Made by a program: the position numbers and the translations under genes
Source of the DNA: GCA-003244245 sp050700355
GTDB lineage: Bacteria; Actinomycetota; Actinomycetes; Mycobacteriales; Pseudonocardiaceae
NCBI GenBank assembly: GCA_050700355.1
Contig: JBOHHE010000422.1
Span: 1-64,000 of the forward strand
Length of the DNA: 64,000 bases
Direction of reading: 5' to 3'
Shown here: positions 32,159 through 40,974 of the stretch, one piece after another
Numbering within the stretch: the first letter of the stretch is position 1
Layout of the letters: each line of letters opens with the position of its first letter
The notes under the pieces: generated by a model
Seen by the model: only the letters and a program-made list of their open reading frames with translations
What the model was told of the DNA's origin: nothing
Database searches by the model: none

Positions 32159-33864
32159 GCAGCGGTCTGCCCCTGCCGGTGCCTGGTATTCCCAACTCCA
32201 CGCCCCCGCCGTTGTCTGTCAACGGGCTGCGGACGGTCGCGCTCGGAGGAATCGGGGAGATCGGGCGCAACATGACCGTCTTCGAACATGCCGGACGGCT
32301 GCTCGTGGTGGACTGCGGGGTGCTGTTCCCCGAGGACGATGCACCCGGGGTCGATCTGATCCTGCCCGATTTCCGGGCGATCGAGAACCGGTTGGAGGAC
32401 ATCGAAGCGCTGGTGCTCACACACGGGCACGAAGATCATATCGGGGCAGTGCCGTTCTTGCTCCGGCTGCGCCCGGACCTGCCGGTGGTGGGCTCGGAAT
32501 TCACCCTTGCGCTGGTCCGGGAGAAGTGCCGTGAGCACCGCCAGAAGCCACAATTAGTGCAGGTCAAAGAGGCGGACCGGCACCTGTGCGGGCCTTTCGA
32601 CCTTGAGTTCTTCGCGGTGAACCACTCCATTCCGGACGCGCTTGCGGTGGCCATCCGCACTCCGGCCGGTCTGGTGCTGCACACCGGCGACGTGAAGCTC
32701 GACCAGTTACCGCTGGACGGGCGGCTGACCGATCTCGCGGGGTTCTCCCGGCTCGGCGACGAGGGCGTGGACCTACTACTGATCGACTCCACCAACGCCG
32801 AGATCCCGGGCTTCGTCACGCCGGAGCGCGACATCGGCCCGGTGTTGGACCAGGTGATCGGGCGGGCCGGTCAGCGGGTCATCGTGGCCTGTTTCGCCAG
32901 CCATGTGCACCGGGTGCAACAGGTGCTGGACGTTGCCGCCGGAAACGGGCGCAAGGTGGCGCTGGTGGGGCGTTCGATGGTGCGCAACATGGGTGTGGCT
33001 GCCGATCTCGGGTTGCTCCGGGTGCCGGCTGGCCTGCTGGTGGACCTCGACGAGGCACTCGCGATGCCTGGGAATCGGGTGCTGTTCGTCTCCACCGGCT
33101 CGCAGGGTGAGCCACTCTCGGCGCTGTCCCGGATGGCCAGCGGTGCACACCGGCAGATCGGGATCCGCGCCGGCGACACGGTGATTCTGGCCAGCTCGCT
33201 CATTCCGGGCAACGAGACCGCAGTGTTCCGGGTGGTCAACGGGCTGACCCGGCTGGGGGCTTCAGTGGTGCACCAGGGCACCGCCAAGGTGCACGTGTCC
33301 GGACACTCACCAGCCGGGGAGCTGCTCTTCCTTTACAACGCGATCCGTCCCTCCAACGTCATGCCAGTGCACGGCGAATGGCGGCACCTCCGTGCGAACG
33401 CCGCGCTGGCGACTCGTACCGGGGTGCCCGAGGACCGGGTGGTGATCGCCGAGGATGGCGTCGTCGTGGACCTGGTGGATGGCCGGGCTCAGATCGTCGG
33501 CCGGGTCGAGGTCGGTCAGGTCTACGTGGACGGGCTGTCGGTCGGCGACGTGGGGGAGTCGACCCTGTCCGACCGGCTCGTCCTCGGCGAGGGGGGATTC
33601 ATCTCGATCACGGTGGTGATCACGGCCGGGACCGGAAGGGCGGTGGCCCCACCGACGATTTCCGGCCGGGGATTCTCCGATGACCCCAAGGCTCTTGACG
33701 GGGTAGTGCCGCTGGTCGAGATGGAGCTGGCCCGTACCGAGGCGGAGGGCATCACCGACACTCATCGGATTGCCCAGGCGGTGCGCCGGGTGGTGGGCCG
33801 ATGGGTCGCCGACACCTACCGCAGACGCCCGATGATCGTTCCCACGGTGTTGCCCGTCGATTGA
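32155..33864 (+). CDS. rnj: Ribonuclease J
   Basis: RNase J is a metallo-beta-lactamase/beta-CASP enzyme with 5'-3' exo- and endonuclease activity in rRNA maturation and mRNA decay. The zinc motif HxHxDH is in LTHGHEDHIGAVPF (about residues 87-100). NHSIPDALAVAI, LLIDSTNAE and SGHSPAGELLFLYNAIRPS follow in the expected order. A C-terminal domain ends the 569-residue protein. The GTG overlaps dapA by 4 bp. PNPase at 19777 is another RNA-decay enzyme in the window. Confidence 0.96.
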   Translation: MSSGLPLPVPGIPNSTPPPLSVNGLRTVALGGIGEIGRNMTVFEHAGRLLVVDCGVLFPEDDAPGVDLILPDFRAIENRLEDIEALVLTHGHEDHIGAVPFLLRLRPDLPVVGSEFTLALVREKCREHRQKPQLVQVKEADRHLCGPFDLEFFAVNHSIPDALAVAIRTPAGLVLHTGDVKLDQLPLDGRLTDLAGFSRLGDEGVDLLLIDSTNAEIPGFVTPERDIGPVLDQVIGRAGQRVIVACFASHVHRVQQVLDVAAGNGRKVALVGRSMVRNMGVAADLGLLRVPAGLLVDLDEALAMPGNRVLFVSTGSQGEPLSALSRMASGAHRQIGIRAGDTVILASSLIPGNETAVFRVVNGLTRLGASVVHQGTAKVHVSGHSPAGELLFLYNAIRPSNVMPVHGEWRHLRANAALATRTGVPEDRVVIAEDGVVVDLVDGRAQIVGRVEVGQVYVDGLSVGDVGESTLSDRLVLGEGGFISITVVITAGTGRAVAPPTISGRGFSDDPKALDGVVPLVEMELARTEAEGITDTHRIAQAVRRVVGRWVADTYRRRPMIVPTVLPVD

Positions 33865-34056
33865 GGCGCAGTTTCTCATCGGTCGAGGTACGGCGTGTCG
33901 AAGACGCTCCAACGAACTTTCGCGCGACTATGCCCACGGAGCGTGCCCGTCGCGCTGACACTCCGGAAGCGCCCGGCACGGGAACTCCCCATCTGAGAGT
34001 GACAGCTGTGACGGATGTTGGTGTTGTGGCTACTGGGGAGCCAGGGACTAACGGAC

Positions 34057-34062
34057 TACCGT
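34057..34062 (+). promoter_or_regulatory. Candidate -10 box for leaderless ftsK
   Basis: TACCGT ends 7 nt before the ATG at 34070. The preceding spacer from 33865 shows no gene. Confidence 0.5.
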
Positions 34063-34069
34063 GTGGGGC

Positions 34070-36532
34070 ATGGCAGGGCGGATGACCACGAGTACGCCGA
34101 GCGGGCGGTCCCCTGGATCCCGAAGCAACGGTTCCCGAAGCAAGGCCTCGGTGCGTAGACCGCGTTCGGCTCCGGTCCGACGCCCCGTCGTGCGCAAGGG
34201 GCGGAAACCCACCCTGACCCGCGGGGTGGCCAGGACGTGGACACTGTTGGCCCGTGGTACCGGCCAGCTGGCCAGGGCGGTGGGCCGAACCCGGGAGCTG
34301 GAGCCCGAGCACCGCAGGGATGGGCTGGCTCTCGCCCTGGTCGCGTTGGCCGTGGTGGCCGCCGCCAGCGTGTGGTGGGCTGGCGGCGGACCGGCTGGAT
34401 CCGGTGTCCAGCATGCGCTGCGCACCCTGTTCGGCACTGCGGCGGCAGTGCTGCCGGTGGTGCTTGCCGTCGTCGCCATCTCTTTGATGCGCACCGAGCC
34501 CGATTCAGCGGCTCGGCCCCGACGCACTGTCGGAACGTTGCTACTGGCTTTAGGGGCTCTCGGCCTCTGGCATCTGATGACCGGTGCCCCCGTTGACGGA
34601 GTGGGACGCTACGACGCGGCGGGTGTGATCGGATTCCTGGTCGCCGATCCTCTGGTCGACGGATTCACGGTATGGGTGGCGGCGCCGTTGCTCGCCCTGC
34701 TCACGATCTATGGACTGCTGGTACTCACCGGGACGCCGGTGCGTGCGGTGCCGGACCGGATCCGTCAGCTGGTCGGAATGCCGGGTTCGGAGCCGAACCT
34801 GGAGCCGGATCCGGAACAGGACAGCGACGCCGATGTGGCCGAGGCCGACCCGGCCACCGTCCGGCTGCGTCGCGCCTCCCGGCGCAGGCAGGCAACCCAG
34901 GCTCCGGAGCCCACTTCCGCCCAGGAGGCTCCTGAGGCGGGACCTGCGCCGAAGAAGGTCAAGCCCCCCGTGCCCGTGCCTGCCCTCGCCTCCCCGGCCG
35001 AGAGCAAGACCGGCACCGAAATGTCGGTGCGCCGGGAAGTCGAGGGTGACTACGTACTTCCTCCGCCGAAGCTGTTGCTTCAGGGAGATCCGCCCAAGGC
35101 CCGCAGCAGGGCCAACGACGTCATGATCGAGGCGATCGACGGGGTGCTTGATCAGTTCTCGGTGGATGCTCGGGTCACTGGTTTTACTCGGGGGCCGACG
35201 GTGACGCGTTATGAGGTGGAGCTGGGTCACGGTGTCAAGGTGGAGAAGATCACTGCGCTGACTCGCAATATCTCCTATGCGGTGGCCACCGATAATGTGC
35301 GGCTGCTGGCCCCGATCCCGGGCAAGTCCGCGGTCGGTATCGAGGTGCCCAACAGTGACCGGGAGATGGTGCGGCTGGGCGATGTGCTGCGTTCGACGGC
35401 CAGCCGGGACCAGCACCCCATGGTGATCGGACTGGGAAAGGACATCGAGGGCAATTTCGTCACCGCGAATCTGACCAAGATGCCGCACTTGCTGGTCGCC
35501 GGCTCCACTGGTTCGGGTAAGTCGAGTTTCGTGAACTCGATGCTGGTGTCGTTGCTGGCCCGGGCTACTCCGGATGAGGTCCGGATGATCCTGATCGATC
35601 CGAAGATGGTGGAGCTCACCCCCTACGAGGGAATCCCGCACCTCATCACGCCCATCATCACCCAGCCAAAAAAGGCGGCTGCGGCGCTGGCCTGGCTGGT
35701 TGAGGAGATGGAGCAGCGCTATCAGGACATGCAAGCCAGCCGGGTGCGTCACGTCGACGACTTCAATCGCAAGGTTCGTTCTGGGGAGATCACCGCCCCG
35801 CCGGGCAGTGCGCGGGAGTACCGGCCCTACCCCTACATCATGGCGATCGTCGACGAGCTGGCCGATCTGATGATGACCGCCCCGCGCGACGTGGAAGACG
35901 CCATCGTCCGGATCACCCAGAAGGCCAGGGCGGCCGGGATCCATCTCGTGCTGGCCACCCAGCGACCCAGCGTCGACGTGGTCACCGGGCTGATCAAGAC
36001 CAATGTGCCGTCCCGGCTGGCTTTCGCCACCTCCTCGCTGACCGACAGCCGGGTGATCCTGGACCAGCCGGGCGCGGAGAAGCTGATCGGGATGGGCGAC
36101 GGACTCTACTTGCCGATGGGCGCGTCCAAACCAGTGCGCATCCAGGGTGCCTACATCGGCGACGACGAGATCACCAAGATCGTCGACTTCACCAAGAATC
36201 AGGCCACCCCCGACTACACCGAGGGCGTCACCGCGGTCAAGGCCGGTGAGCAGAAGGAAGTGGATCCGGACATCGGCGATGACCTCGACGTGCTGCTCCA
36301 GGCCGCCGAGCTCGTGGTGACCTCGCAGTTCGGCTCGACCTCGATGCTGCAGCGCAAACTGCGGGTCGGCTTCGCCAAGGCCGGCCGGCTGATGGACCTG
36401 CTGGAGAGCCGGGGGGTGGTAGGTCCTTCGGAGGGGTCCAAGGCCCGCGACGTCCTGATCAAACCTGACGAGCTGGAAGGTCTGCTGTATCTGATCCGGG
36501 GTGGTCACCCCACCGGCGACGAAGACGACTGA
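34070..36532 (+). CDS. ftsK: DNA translocase FtsK
   Basis: FtsK anchors at the division septum and pumps chromosome ends toward dif. After a basic N-terminus, four membrane helices lie at about residues 85-220. A Pro/Glu/Arg linker follows. The motor domain has Walker A AGSTGSGKSSFVNS (about 478-491) and Walker B IMAIVDELADLMM. The C-terminal gamma winged helix (SMLQRKLRVGFAKAGRLMDL) recognises KOPS. The ATG at 34070 follows a TACCGT box by 7 nt; GTG at 34061 and ATG at 34082 are alternatives. Length 820. Confidence 0.96.
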   Translation: MAGRMTTSTPSGRSPGSRSNGSRSKASVRRPRSAPVRRPVVRKGRKPTLTRGVARTWTLLARGTGQLARAVGRTRELEPEHRRDGLALALVALAVVAAASVWWAGGGPAGSGVQHALRTLFGTAAAVLPVVLAVVAISLMRTEPDSAARPRRTVGTLLLALGALGLWHLMTGAPVDGVGRYDAAGVIGFLVADPLVDGFTVWVAAPLLALLTIYGLLVLTGTPVRAVPDRIRQLVGMPGSEPNLEPDPEQDSDADVAEADPATVRLRRASRRRQATQAPEPTSAQEAPEAGPAPKKVKPPVPVPALASPAESKTGTEMSVRREVEGDYVLPPPKLLLQGDPPKARSRANDVMIEAIDGVLDQFSVDARVTGFTRGPTVTRYEVELGHGVKVEKITALTRNISYAVATDNVRLLAPIPGKSAVGIEVPNSDREMVRLGDVLRSTASRDQHPMVIGLGKDIEGNFVTANLTKMPHLLVAGSTGSGKSSFVNSMLVSLLARATPDEVRMILIDPKMVELTPYEGIPHLITPIITQPKKAAAALAWLVEEMEQRYQDMQASRVRHVDDFNRKVRSGEITAPPGSAREYRPYPYIMAIVDELADLMMTAPRDVEDAIVRITQKARAAGIHLVLATQRPSVDVVTGLIKTNVPSRLAFATSSLTDSRVILDQPGAEKLIGMGDGLYLPMGASKPVRIQGAYIGDDEITKIVDFTKNQATPDYTEGVTAVKAGEQKEVDPDIGDDLDVLLQAAELVVTSQFGSTSMLQRKLRVGFAKAGRLMDLLESRGVVGPSEGSKARDVLIKPDELEGLLYLIRGGHPTGDEDD

Positions 36533-36538
36533 GCTGAA

Positions 36539-37096
36539 TTACAGCTCAACCAGCATGCGGGTGTTTCCCAGGGTGTTCGGTTTCACGTACGGCAGGTCCA
36601 GGAATTCGGCGATCCCCTCATCGTGCGAGCGGCGCATCTCCTCGTAGACCTCCGCAGTTACCGGGGTGCCCTCGATCACCCGAAACCCGTGCCGGGCGAA
36701 GAAGTGCTCCTCAAAGGTCAGCACAAAGATGCGACGCAACCCCAGCGCCCGTCCCTGCGCAACCAACTGCGCAACCAACGCATGCCCTACTCCCTGGCCG
36801 ATGATGTCCGGATGCACGGCCACCGTACGAATCTCGGCCAGATCCTCCCAGAGCACATGCAACGCACCGCAGCCCACCAGCACTCCGTCCCGCTCGGCCA
36901 CCCAGAACTCCTGGACATCCTCATACAGCGTCACCAGCTGTTTGGCCAGCAGCACCGCGCCCGCGTACCGGTCCACCAGGCCCTTGATGGCGCGGACGTC
37001 CCGTACCCTCGCCCGACGCACAGTCAGTGAAGAGGGTTTCGAATCAGAACCTGCATGCTCGTCGTGGGCGATCCAGCGAGAAGCTTCGTAGGCCAA
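36539..37096 (-). CDS. argA: Amino-acid N-acetyltransferase (argA type)
   Basis: The protein matches mycobacterial Rv2747, a short GNAT-only N-acetylglutamate synthase for arginine synthesis. Conserved parts are VRRARVRDVRAIKGLVDRYA, VTLYEDVQEFWVAE, GCGALHVLWEDLAEIRTVAV, GQGVGHALVAQL and YVKPNTLGNTRMLVEL. It is convergent to ftsK, as in mycobacteria. The N-terminus is uncertain: a TTG at 37096 gives 185 residues, but a GTG nearer VRRARV is possible. Part of its 5' end is repeated at 37356-37438. Confidence 0.88.
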   Translation of the reverse strand: MAYEASRWIAHDEHAGSDSKPSSLTVRRARVRDVRAIKGLVDRYAGAVLLAKQLVTLYEDVQEFWVAERDGVLVGCGALHVLWEDLAEIRTVAVHPDIIGQGVGHALVAQLVAQGRALGLRRIFVLTFEEHFFARHGFRVIEGTPVTAEVYEEMRRSHDEGIAEFLDLPYVKPNTLGNTRMLVEL

Positions 37097-37116
37097 GGAT
37101 TGTCAGTCCTTCATAC

Positions 37117-37227
37117 TCAGCAGAATCGCCGAAGTCTTGACGTTAAGCGTAGAGCCCAGGAAGACCTCTTAATCGAGAGTGCCGAGCACTCCGGCTTGGC
37201 CGGCGAGCCTGCGCTATCTGTGGTCAC
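37117..37227 (-). CDS. Possible leader peptide (36 aa)
   Basis: A GTG at 37227 preceded by AGGAGG at good spacing opens a 36-codon frame that ends 20 nt before the argA start. Its C-terminal SSWALRLTSRLRRFC resembles actinobacterial leader peptides that end in basic residues and cysteine. The likeness is loose; it may be chance or a control element for argA. Confidence 0.3.
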   Translation of the reverse strand: MTTDSAGSPAKPECSALSIKRSSWALRLTSRLRRFC

Positions 37228-37355
37228 GTCGATACCTCCTGCGGAGAGTCATGGCACAAGAATCTTACGCCGGGAACTACCACGGACGTCGTCCGACATG
37301 CTCCTACTTGCGCCGGTCGCCGGGAGCTGGAACGGCACGCCGCTGTCCTTTTAAC

Positions 37356-37438
37356 CAGTAGCACCGCGCGTACCGGTCCACGAGACCCTTGATAGCGGGG
37401 ACGTCCCCGACCCTCGCCCGTCGCACGGTCAGCGGAGC
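37356..37438 (-). pseudogene. Fragment duplicating the argA 5' end
   Basis: About 80 bp are roughly 85% identical to 36948-37029 inside argA. Read on the minus strand the fragment encodes LTVRRARVGDVPAIKGLVD and then leaves the alignment. It is a remnant of a second argA copy upstream of the intact gene. Confidence 0.75.
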
Positions 37439-37555
37439 AGACCCGGGTCAGGACGTGTCGATGACTCTGAAATTCTGTGTTCGAGTGCCCCAGAGTCGCT
37501 CTTGTGCAGCTATGCTGCATGATAATGCTGTAAGTCGAGCCGATGGGAGGATCAG

Positions 37556-38893
37556 ATGCTGCGCAGCTTCCGGCTCGCCAACCACCGCTCGTTCCGGGAC
37601 GAGCACGAGCTGCTGCTGATGCCGTCCTACGACAACGACGGGGACGTCGTACCGGTCGCCGCAGTCTTCGGCGCCAACGCCTCCGGAAAATCGAACCTGT
37701 TTAATGGACTGAAGTTTATGTCGTCATTTATTGTGGGCTGGGGAACGCGGGAGCCACGATCAGGAATTCCGCGTAGCCCGTTCCGGTTGGAGTCAAAATC
37801 ACTGCTGGAGCCGTCGAGCTTCACGGTGGAGCTCGTGCTCAAAGGCATACGTTATGTCTACGGCTTTACCGTCGACAACGAACAGGTTCGTGCCGAGTGG
37901 TTATACACTTACCCTCACGGACGTCGTCAGCTGCTCTTCGAACGCGATGGCCGCGCCATCGCGTTCGGTTCGACCAAGATTCAGCGTGCCAAGACCAAGG
38001 CGATTGAGGAGCTTCTAGCGAGCGACACCCTACTCCTTGCATTGGCGGCTCGTCTTGAGTTGCATCAATATTGGCCTGTATTCGAGTGGTTCACCCGATC
38101 TCTTTTCTTTATGCCTTCTCTGCGAGTTCCTATACTGGATGGTGAGCGCATTGCTCGCTTTGTCGAGCGCGCACCCGAAAATCGGGAAGTCTTCCTCGGC
38201 TTCGCGCGCGCGGCTGATGTCGGAATTCGAGACCTCAAAATTGAATACGTTGAAGATTCGCGTGCGATTGCGCAGACCGCCATGCTCGATGAAGAGATCG
38301 CCGCTCTGGAGAGAGCAGTTGTGGACGCTGATCCCGCGCAACGTCCTGACTACGAAGCGCGGGTTAGGAGCGCACGAGCCCTGGTTCAAGATGTTGGGTA
38401 TCGTGCGCGTCGGCCGCGTCTTTTGCTGATTCATGGCAAGTACGGTGTATCTTTCGGACTCGATGAGGAATCGGAGGGTACGCAGCAGTGGTTGGCCATG
38501 TTGCGCTATGTGATCCCGAGTCTCTCGGAGGGTCGGACCCTAGTAATTGACGAGATCGATACTAGCCTGCATCCTCTCTTGGTCCGCAAACTGGTTGAGC
38601 TATTCAGTAACCCTGATATCAACAGTTCGGCCGCCCAGCTGTTATTTACTACACACGATGCATACCTGCTTGCTCCTGTCGCGGGGGAGTCGGCGGTACG
38701 GCGAGATCAGGTATGGTTTGTCGATAAGAATGATGAAGGTGTTTCTGGACTCTATCCACTGACTGAATTTAGACCTCGAAAAAATGAGCACAATATCTCG
38801 CATCGATACTTGGGTGGTTCGTACGGTGCGGTCCCTTTTTTGGGTGGGTTTAGTGATCTTCGGGTTGCAGCATCTGGCGGTCCGGAATTGTAG
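37556..38893 (+). CDS. AAA15 (RloA/COG1106-like) ATPase
   Basis: The 445-residue protein is an SMC/OLD-type ATPase of the AAA15 class. Walker A is FGANASGKSNL (residues 38-48). The signature-like ESEGTQQWLAML, Walker B RTLVIDEIDTSLHP and switch histidine LLFTTHDAYLL follow in order. The ending RKNEHNISHRYLGGSYGAVPFL is typical of RloA-like proteins, whose partner RloB usually starts right after; no partner is present. Such pairs act in anti-phage defence. GC is lower than the genome average, which suggests transfer. The last 14 residues overlap the PIG-L gene antisense. Confidence 0.82.
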   Translation: MLRSFRLANHRSFRDEHELLLMPSYDNDGDVVPVAAVFGANASGKSNLFNGLKFMSSFIVGWGTREPRSGIPRSPFRLESKSLLEPSSFTVELVLKGIRYVYGFTVDNEQVRAEWLYTYPHGRRQLLFERDGRAIAFGSTKIQRAKTKAIEELLASDTLLLALAARLELHQYWPVFEWFTRSLFFMPSLRVPILDGERIARFVERAPENREVFLGFARAADVGIRDLKIEYVEDSRAIAQTAMLDEEIAALERAVVDADPAQRPDYEARVRSARALVQDVGYRARRPRLLLIHGKYGVSFGLDEESEGTQQWLAMLRYVIPSLSEGRTLVIDEIDTSLHPLLVRKLVELFSNPDINSSAAQLLFTTHDAYLLAPVAGESAVRRDQVWFVDKNDEGVSGLYPLTEFRPRKNEHNISHRYLGGSYGAVPFLGGFSDLRVAASGGPEL

Positions 38894-39350
38894 TGACGAG
38901 ACGGCGTGAAAGTCGCGAGTCTTCCATAATCACCTGGCCATGGAATGGACCATCAAGAGTCAATGAATCATAGGTGTCGCACGCATACACTCGCTGCGGA
39001 AATCCGGTCTCGATAATTGCTAACGGTACCGCAGCCAGAGCAGTCTCAGCCACTCTCCGATGGTCATGGTGCATATCATTACGCGGGTGAATAATCAGGA
39101 TCTCCGGCTTAAGCAGCCGCAACAAATCTACGCAGCCTTGTTCCTCGTGTCGATCAACGAGTTCCACCTGAACGCCCAGTATCTCCGCGCCCAACGTCGC
39201 CTCGCCAGCACGCCGCTCATCAACTCTCTCTACAGCAATCGTGACAATCGCGTGGCGAGCATGCCAAGCAAGCGTGCCTCCCATCCACAGCTCAGCGTCG
39301 TCAGGATGCGCCGTGACAGCGAGGATGCTTCCCGGAAGAGCGCTGCTCAT
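38850..39350 (-). CDS. PIG-L family deacetylase, probably 3'-truncated
   Basis: The protein opens with the zinc motif region SILAVTAHPDDAELWMGGTLAW and continues with IIHPRNDMHHDHRRVAE and YACDTYDSLTLDGPFH, hallmarks of PIG-L/LmbE N-acetylglucosamine deacetylases. It is only 166 residues, shorter than usual; the last 20 are antisense to the AAA gene. The ATG overlaps the exonuclease stop by 4 bp, so the two are translationally coupled. The acid/zinc residues are present, so it may still fold. Confidence 0.75.
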   Translation of the reverse strand: MSSALPGSILAVTAHPDDAELWMGGTLAWHARHAIVTIAVERVDERRAGEATLGAEILGVQVELVDRHEEQGCVDLLRLLKPEILIIHPRNDMHHDHRRVAETALAAVPLAIIETGFPQRVYACDTYDSLTLDGPFHGQVIMEDSRLSRRLVTTIPDRQMLQPEDH

Positions 39351-40210
39351 CGCCACAGGCCCAACTCGTTGACGACAGCAGCAGCTAGCGGCAGGTGAGC
39401 AGCGTTGACCGAGGTACTCCGAGGCAGAGTGGGAAGATCGAGGTCGGTCCGCAGACGAATCATCTCGCTCCAGTTCAGTACTTTCTTCCATACTTGCTCG
39501 GCCGCAGCCCCGGCGGCGCCGACCAGGCGACCTGCCGCACGCGCTTCGTCGAGGGTCAGTCCATCGGCCAAGATTCGGGCGGCTCGTATCTGACCGATAC
39601 CGCGAACACCGGGGATGTTGTCCGATGGGTCACCCATCAGTGCCCGGAAATCACACCACTGCCATGGTTCCACACCAAATCGCTCAACGACTTCCGCTCG
39701 ATTCACCAGAGCTCTCGACCGCTTTTTCACAGTATTCAGAACTGTCACCCCCTCGTCGATGAGCTGATAGAAGTCCTTGTCCATGGACAATATGGAGCGA
39801 GGCCGATCGGCTGATCGACTCACGAGGGTAGCTATCACGTCGTCGGCCTCATGGGCACAGGACTCAGTCCACCCGACGCCGATCATATCCAGGCCCTTCT
39901 TGATGTCGTCCAGCCATTCCAAGGGGCTGACGTCGATATCGATTCGGTTTTGTTTGTACTCCGGATCAGATGCCTTCCGCGATTGCAACCCTTCCGCACC
40001 GTCAAAACACACCACGCACTCCACCGGCGCGTCGAGCGCCCGGCAACTCGACCGCAACAGAGCAAAGAAGGCGAAGACGGCTGTCACGTCCGTCCCACCT
40101 GGACTACGAACAACCGCCGGGAAACCGAAAGCAGCTCGCCACAACAGGTTGAACCCATCGACGAGAAGCAGTACTTCCGCACCATCCTTGTTCCGGTCTA
40201 TGCCGCTCAT
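39347..40210 (-). CDS. 5'-3' exonuclease (FEN/PolA N-domain-like)
   Basis: The 287-residue protein has the PIN-like nuclease core of 5'-3' exonucleases: LLLVDGFNLLWRAAFG near the start, HEADDVIATLVSRS, ILSMDKDFYQLI, and the helix-3-turn-helix MGDPSDNIPGVRGIGQIRAA. The metal-binding aspartates are all present. It is not fused to a DNA polymerase domain. With the coupled PIG-L gene it forms a minus-strand operon facing the AAA15 gene. Substrate and role are unknown; phage-type or repair functions are both possible. Confidence 0.85.
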   Translation of the reverse strand: MSGIDRNKDGAEVLLLVDGFNLLWRAAFGFPAVVRSPGGTDVTAVFAFFALLRSSCRALDAPVECVVCFDGAEGLQSRKASDPEYKQNRIDIDVSPLEWLDDIKKGLDMIGVGWTESCAHEADDVIATLVSRSADRPRSILSMDKDFYQLIDEGVTVLNTVKKRSRALVNRAEVVERFGVEPWQWCDFRALMGDPSDNIPGVRGIGQIRAARILADGLTLDEARAAGRLVGAAGAAAEQVWKKVLNWSEMIRLRTDLDLPTLPRSTSVNAAHLPLAAAVVNELGLWR

Positions 40211-40974
40211 AGCACGATCCCACAGTCCTCACCTCGATCGACTCGGCGGACCTCACCGAGGAGAAACAGGAGACGCAGCGCTCATGTCACAGCGGTCTCG
40301 CGGGTGTTGACCGTGAGCGGTCGAAATCCATAGTCATGCCCGAACACGAGGGCCTGAGCAGGGCCGTCGTTCACCTCGGCTGTCCGCGCATGTAGGGAGG
40401 CGAACTTATTACCGCCGATGATGATCGTTCCTACTGCGATGATCGTTCCTACTGCTCAGGTTCGACAGAGTATAGAGCATCCAGCTCTGGTATGACCGCT
40501 GACTGGCGTCCGTAGGTGCCCCAGTTCTGACGGGATCGGACTGGTCATCGCGGAACCTCACGAGTACACGTCGGTGCTGGATGGCAGGACTGGCGACGGG
40601 TGCGGGGGTCTGGCATCACCGGTCCTGCTGGTTGATGTGGGTTGCCACGCGGCACCGTTCGAGCCGTCCGGGCGCCGCATGAACTCGATCATGGCAGGAG
40701 GAGCCCGGGGCTGTGATCATGAACATGGGGCGTCCGATCACCCTCGTCGGGTCTACACCTGCGATGGGTACAACAACCTTGGCGCAATGGCCATCCGTTG
40801 CCCAGTTCTGTTGCCAAGTCGACATGCAGGCTGGGCGGGTCGAGTGGTCTGGAGGTTGGTGCGTGGGGTGCGTTTCGGTGTCGTGGTGCGCAATCGTCGT
40901 GTTGTGGTTCCGCGCTGGGTGGTGCGGGGTTACGGTGCGCTACCACTATCGGATGGGGTTCAGGGGTGCTGGGG
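40211..40974. other. 764-bp stretch without a supported gene
   Basis: Several frames are open here, but none resembles a known protein or has a good start. The stretch holds an 18-bp tandem repeat at 40420-40455. It presumably carries the exonuclease promoter (minus) and the promoter of the TPR gene (plus), and may hold decayed genes. No tRNA is visible. Confidence 0.6.
40420..40455. repeat. Perfect 18-bp tandem duplication
   Basis: Two identical copies of GATGATCGTTCCTACTGC lie side by side in the noncoding stretch upstream of the exonuclease gene. Confidence 0.95.

Larger units (their letters stand above)
37097..37555. other. Gene-poor spacer between argA and AAA15 ATPase
   Basis: This 459-bp stretch holds a possible 36-codon minus-strand ORF (37117-37227) and a diverged copy of the argA 5' end (37356-37438). 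The remainder, including the 117 bp before the AAA gene, shows no other coding signal and must contain the AAA promoter. GC content is lower than in the flanking core genes. Confidence 0.6.

Noticed and set aside
34550..36508. 652-codon minus-strand frame opposite ftsK
   Set aside because: It mirrors the codon pattern of ftsK, has no known motif, and ftsK is certain on the plus strand.
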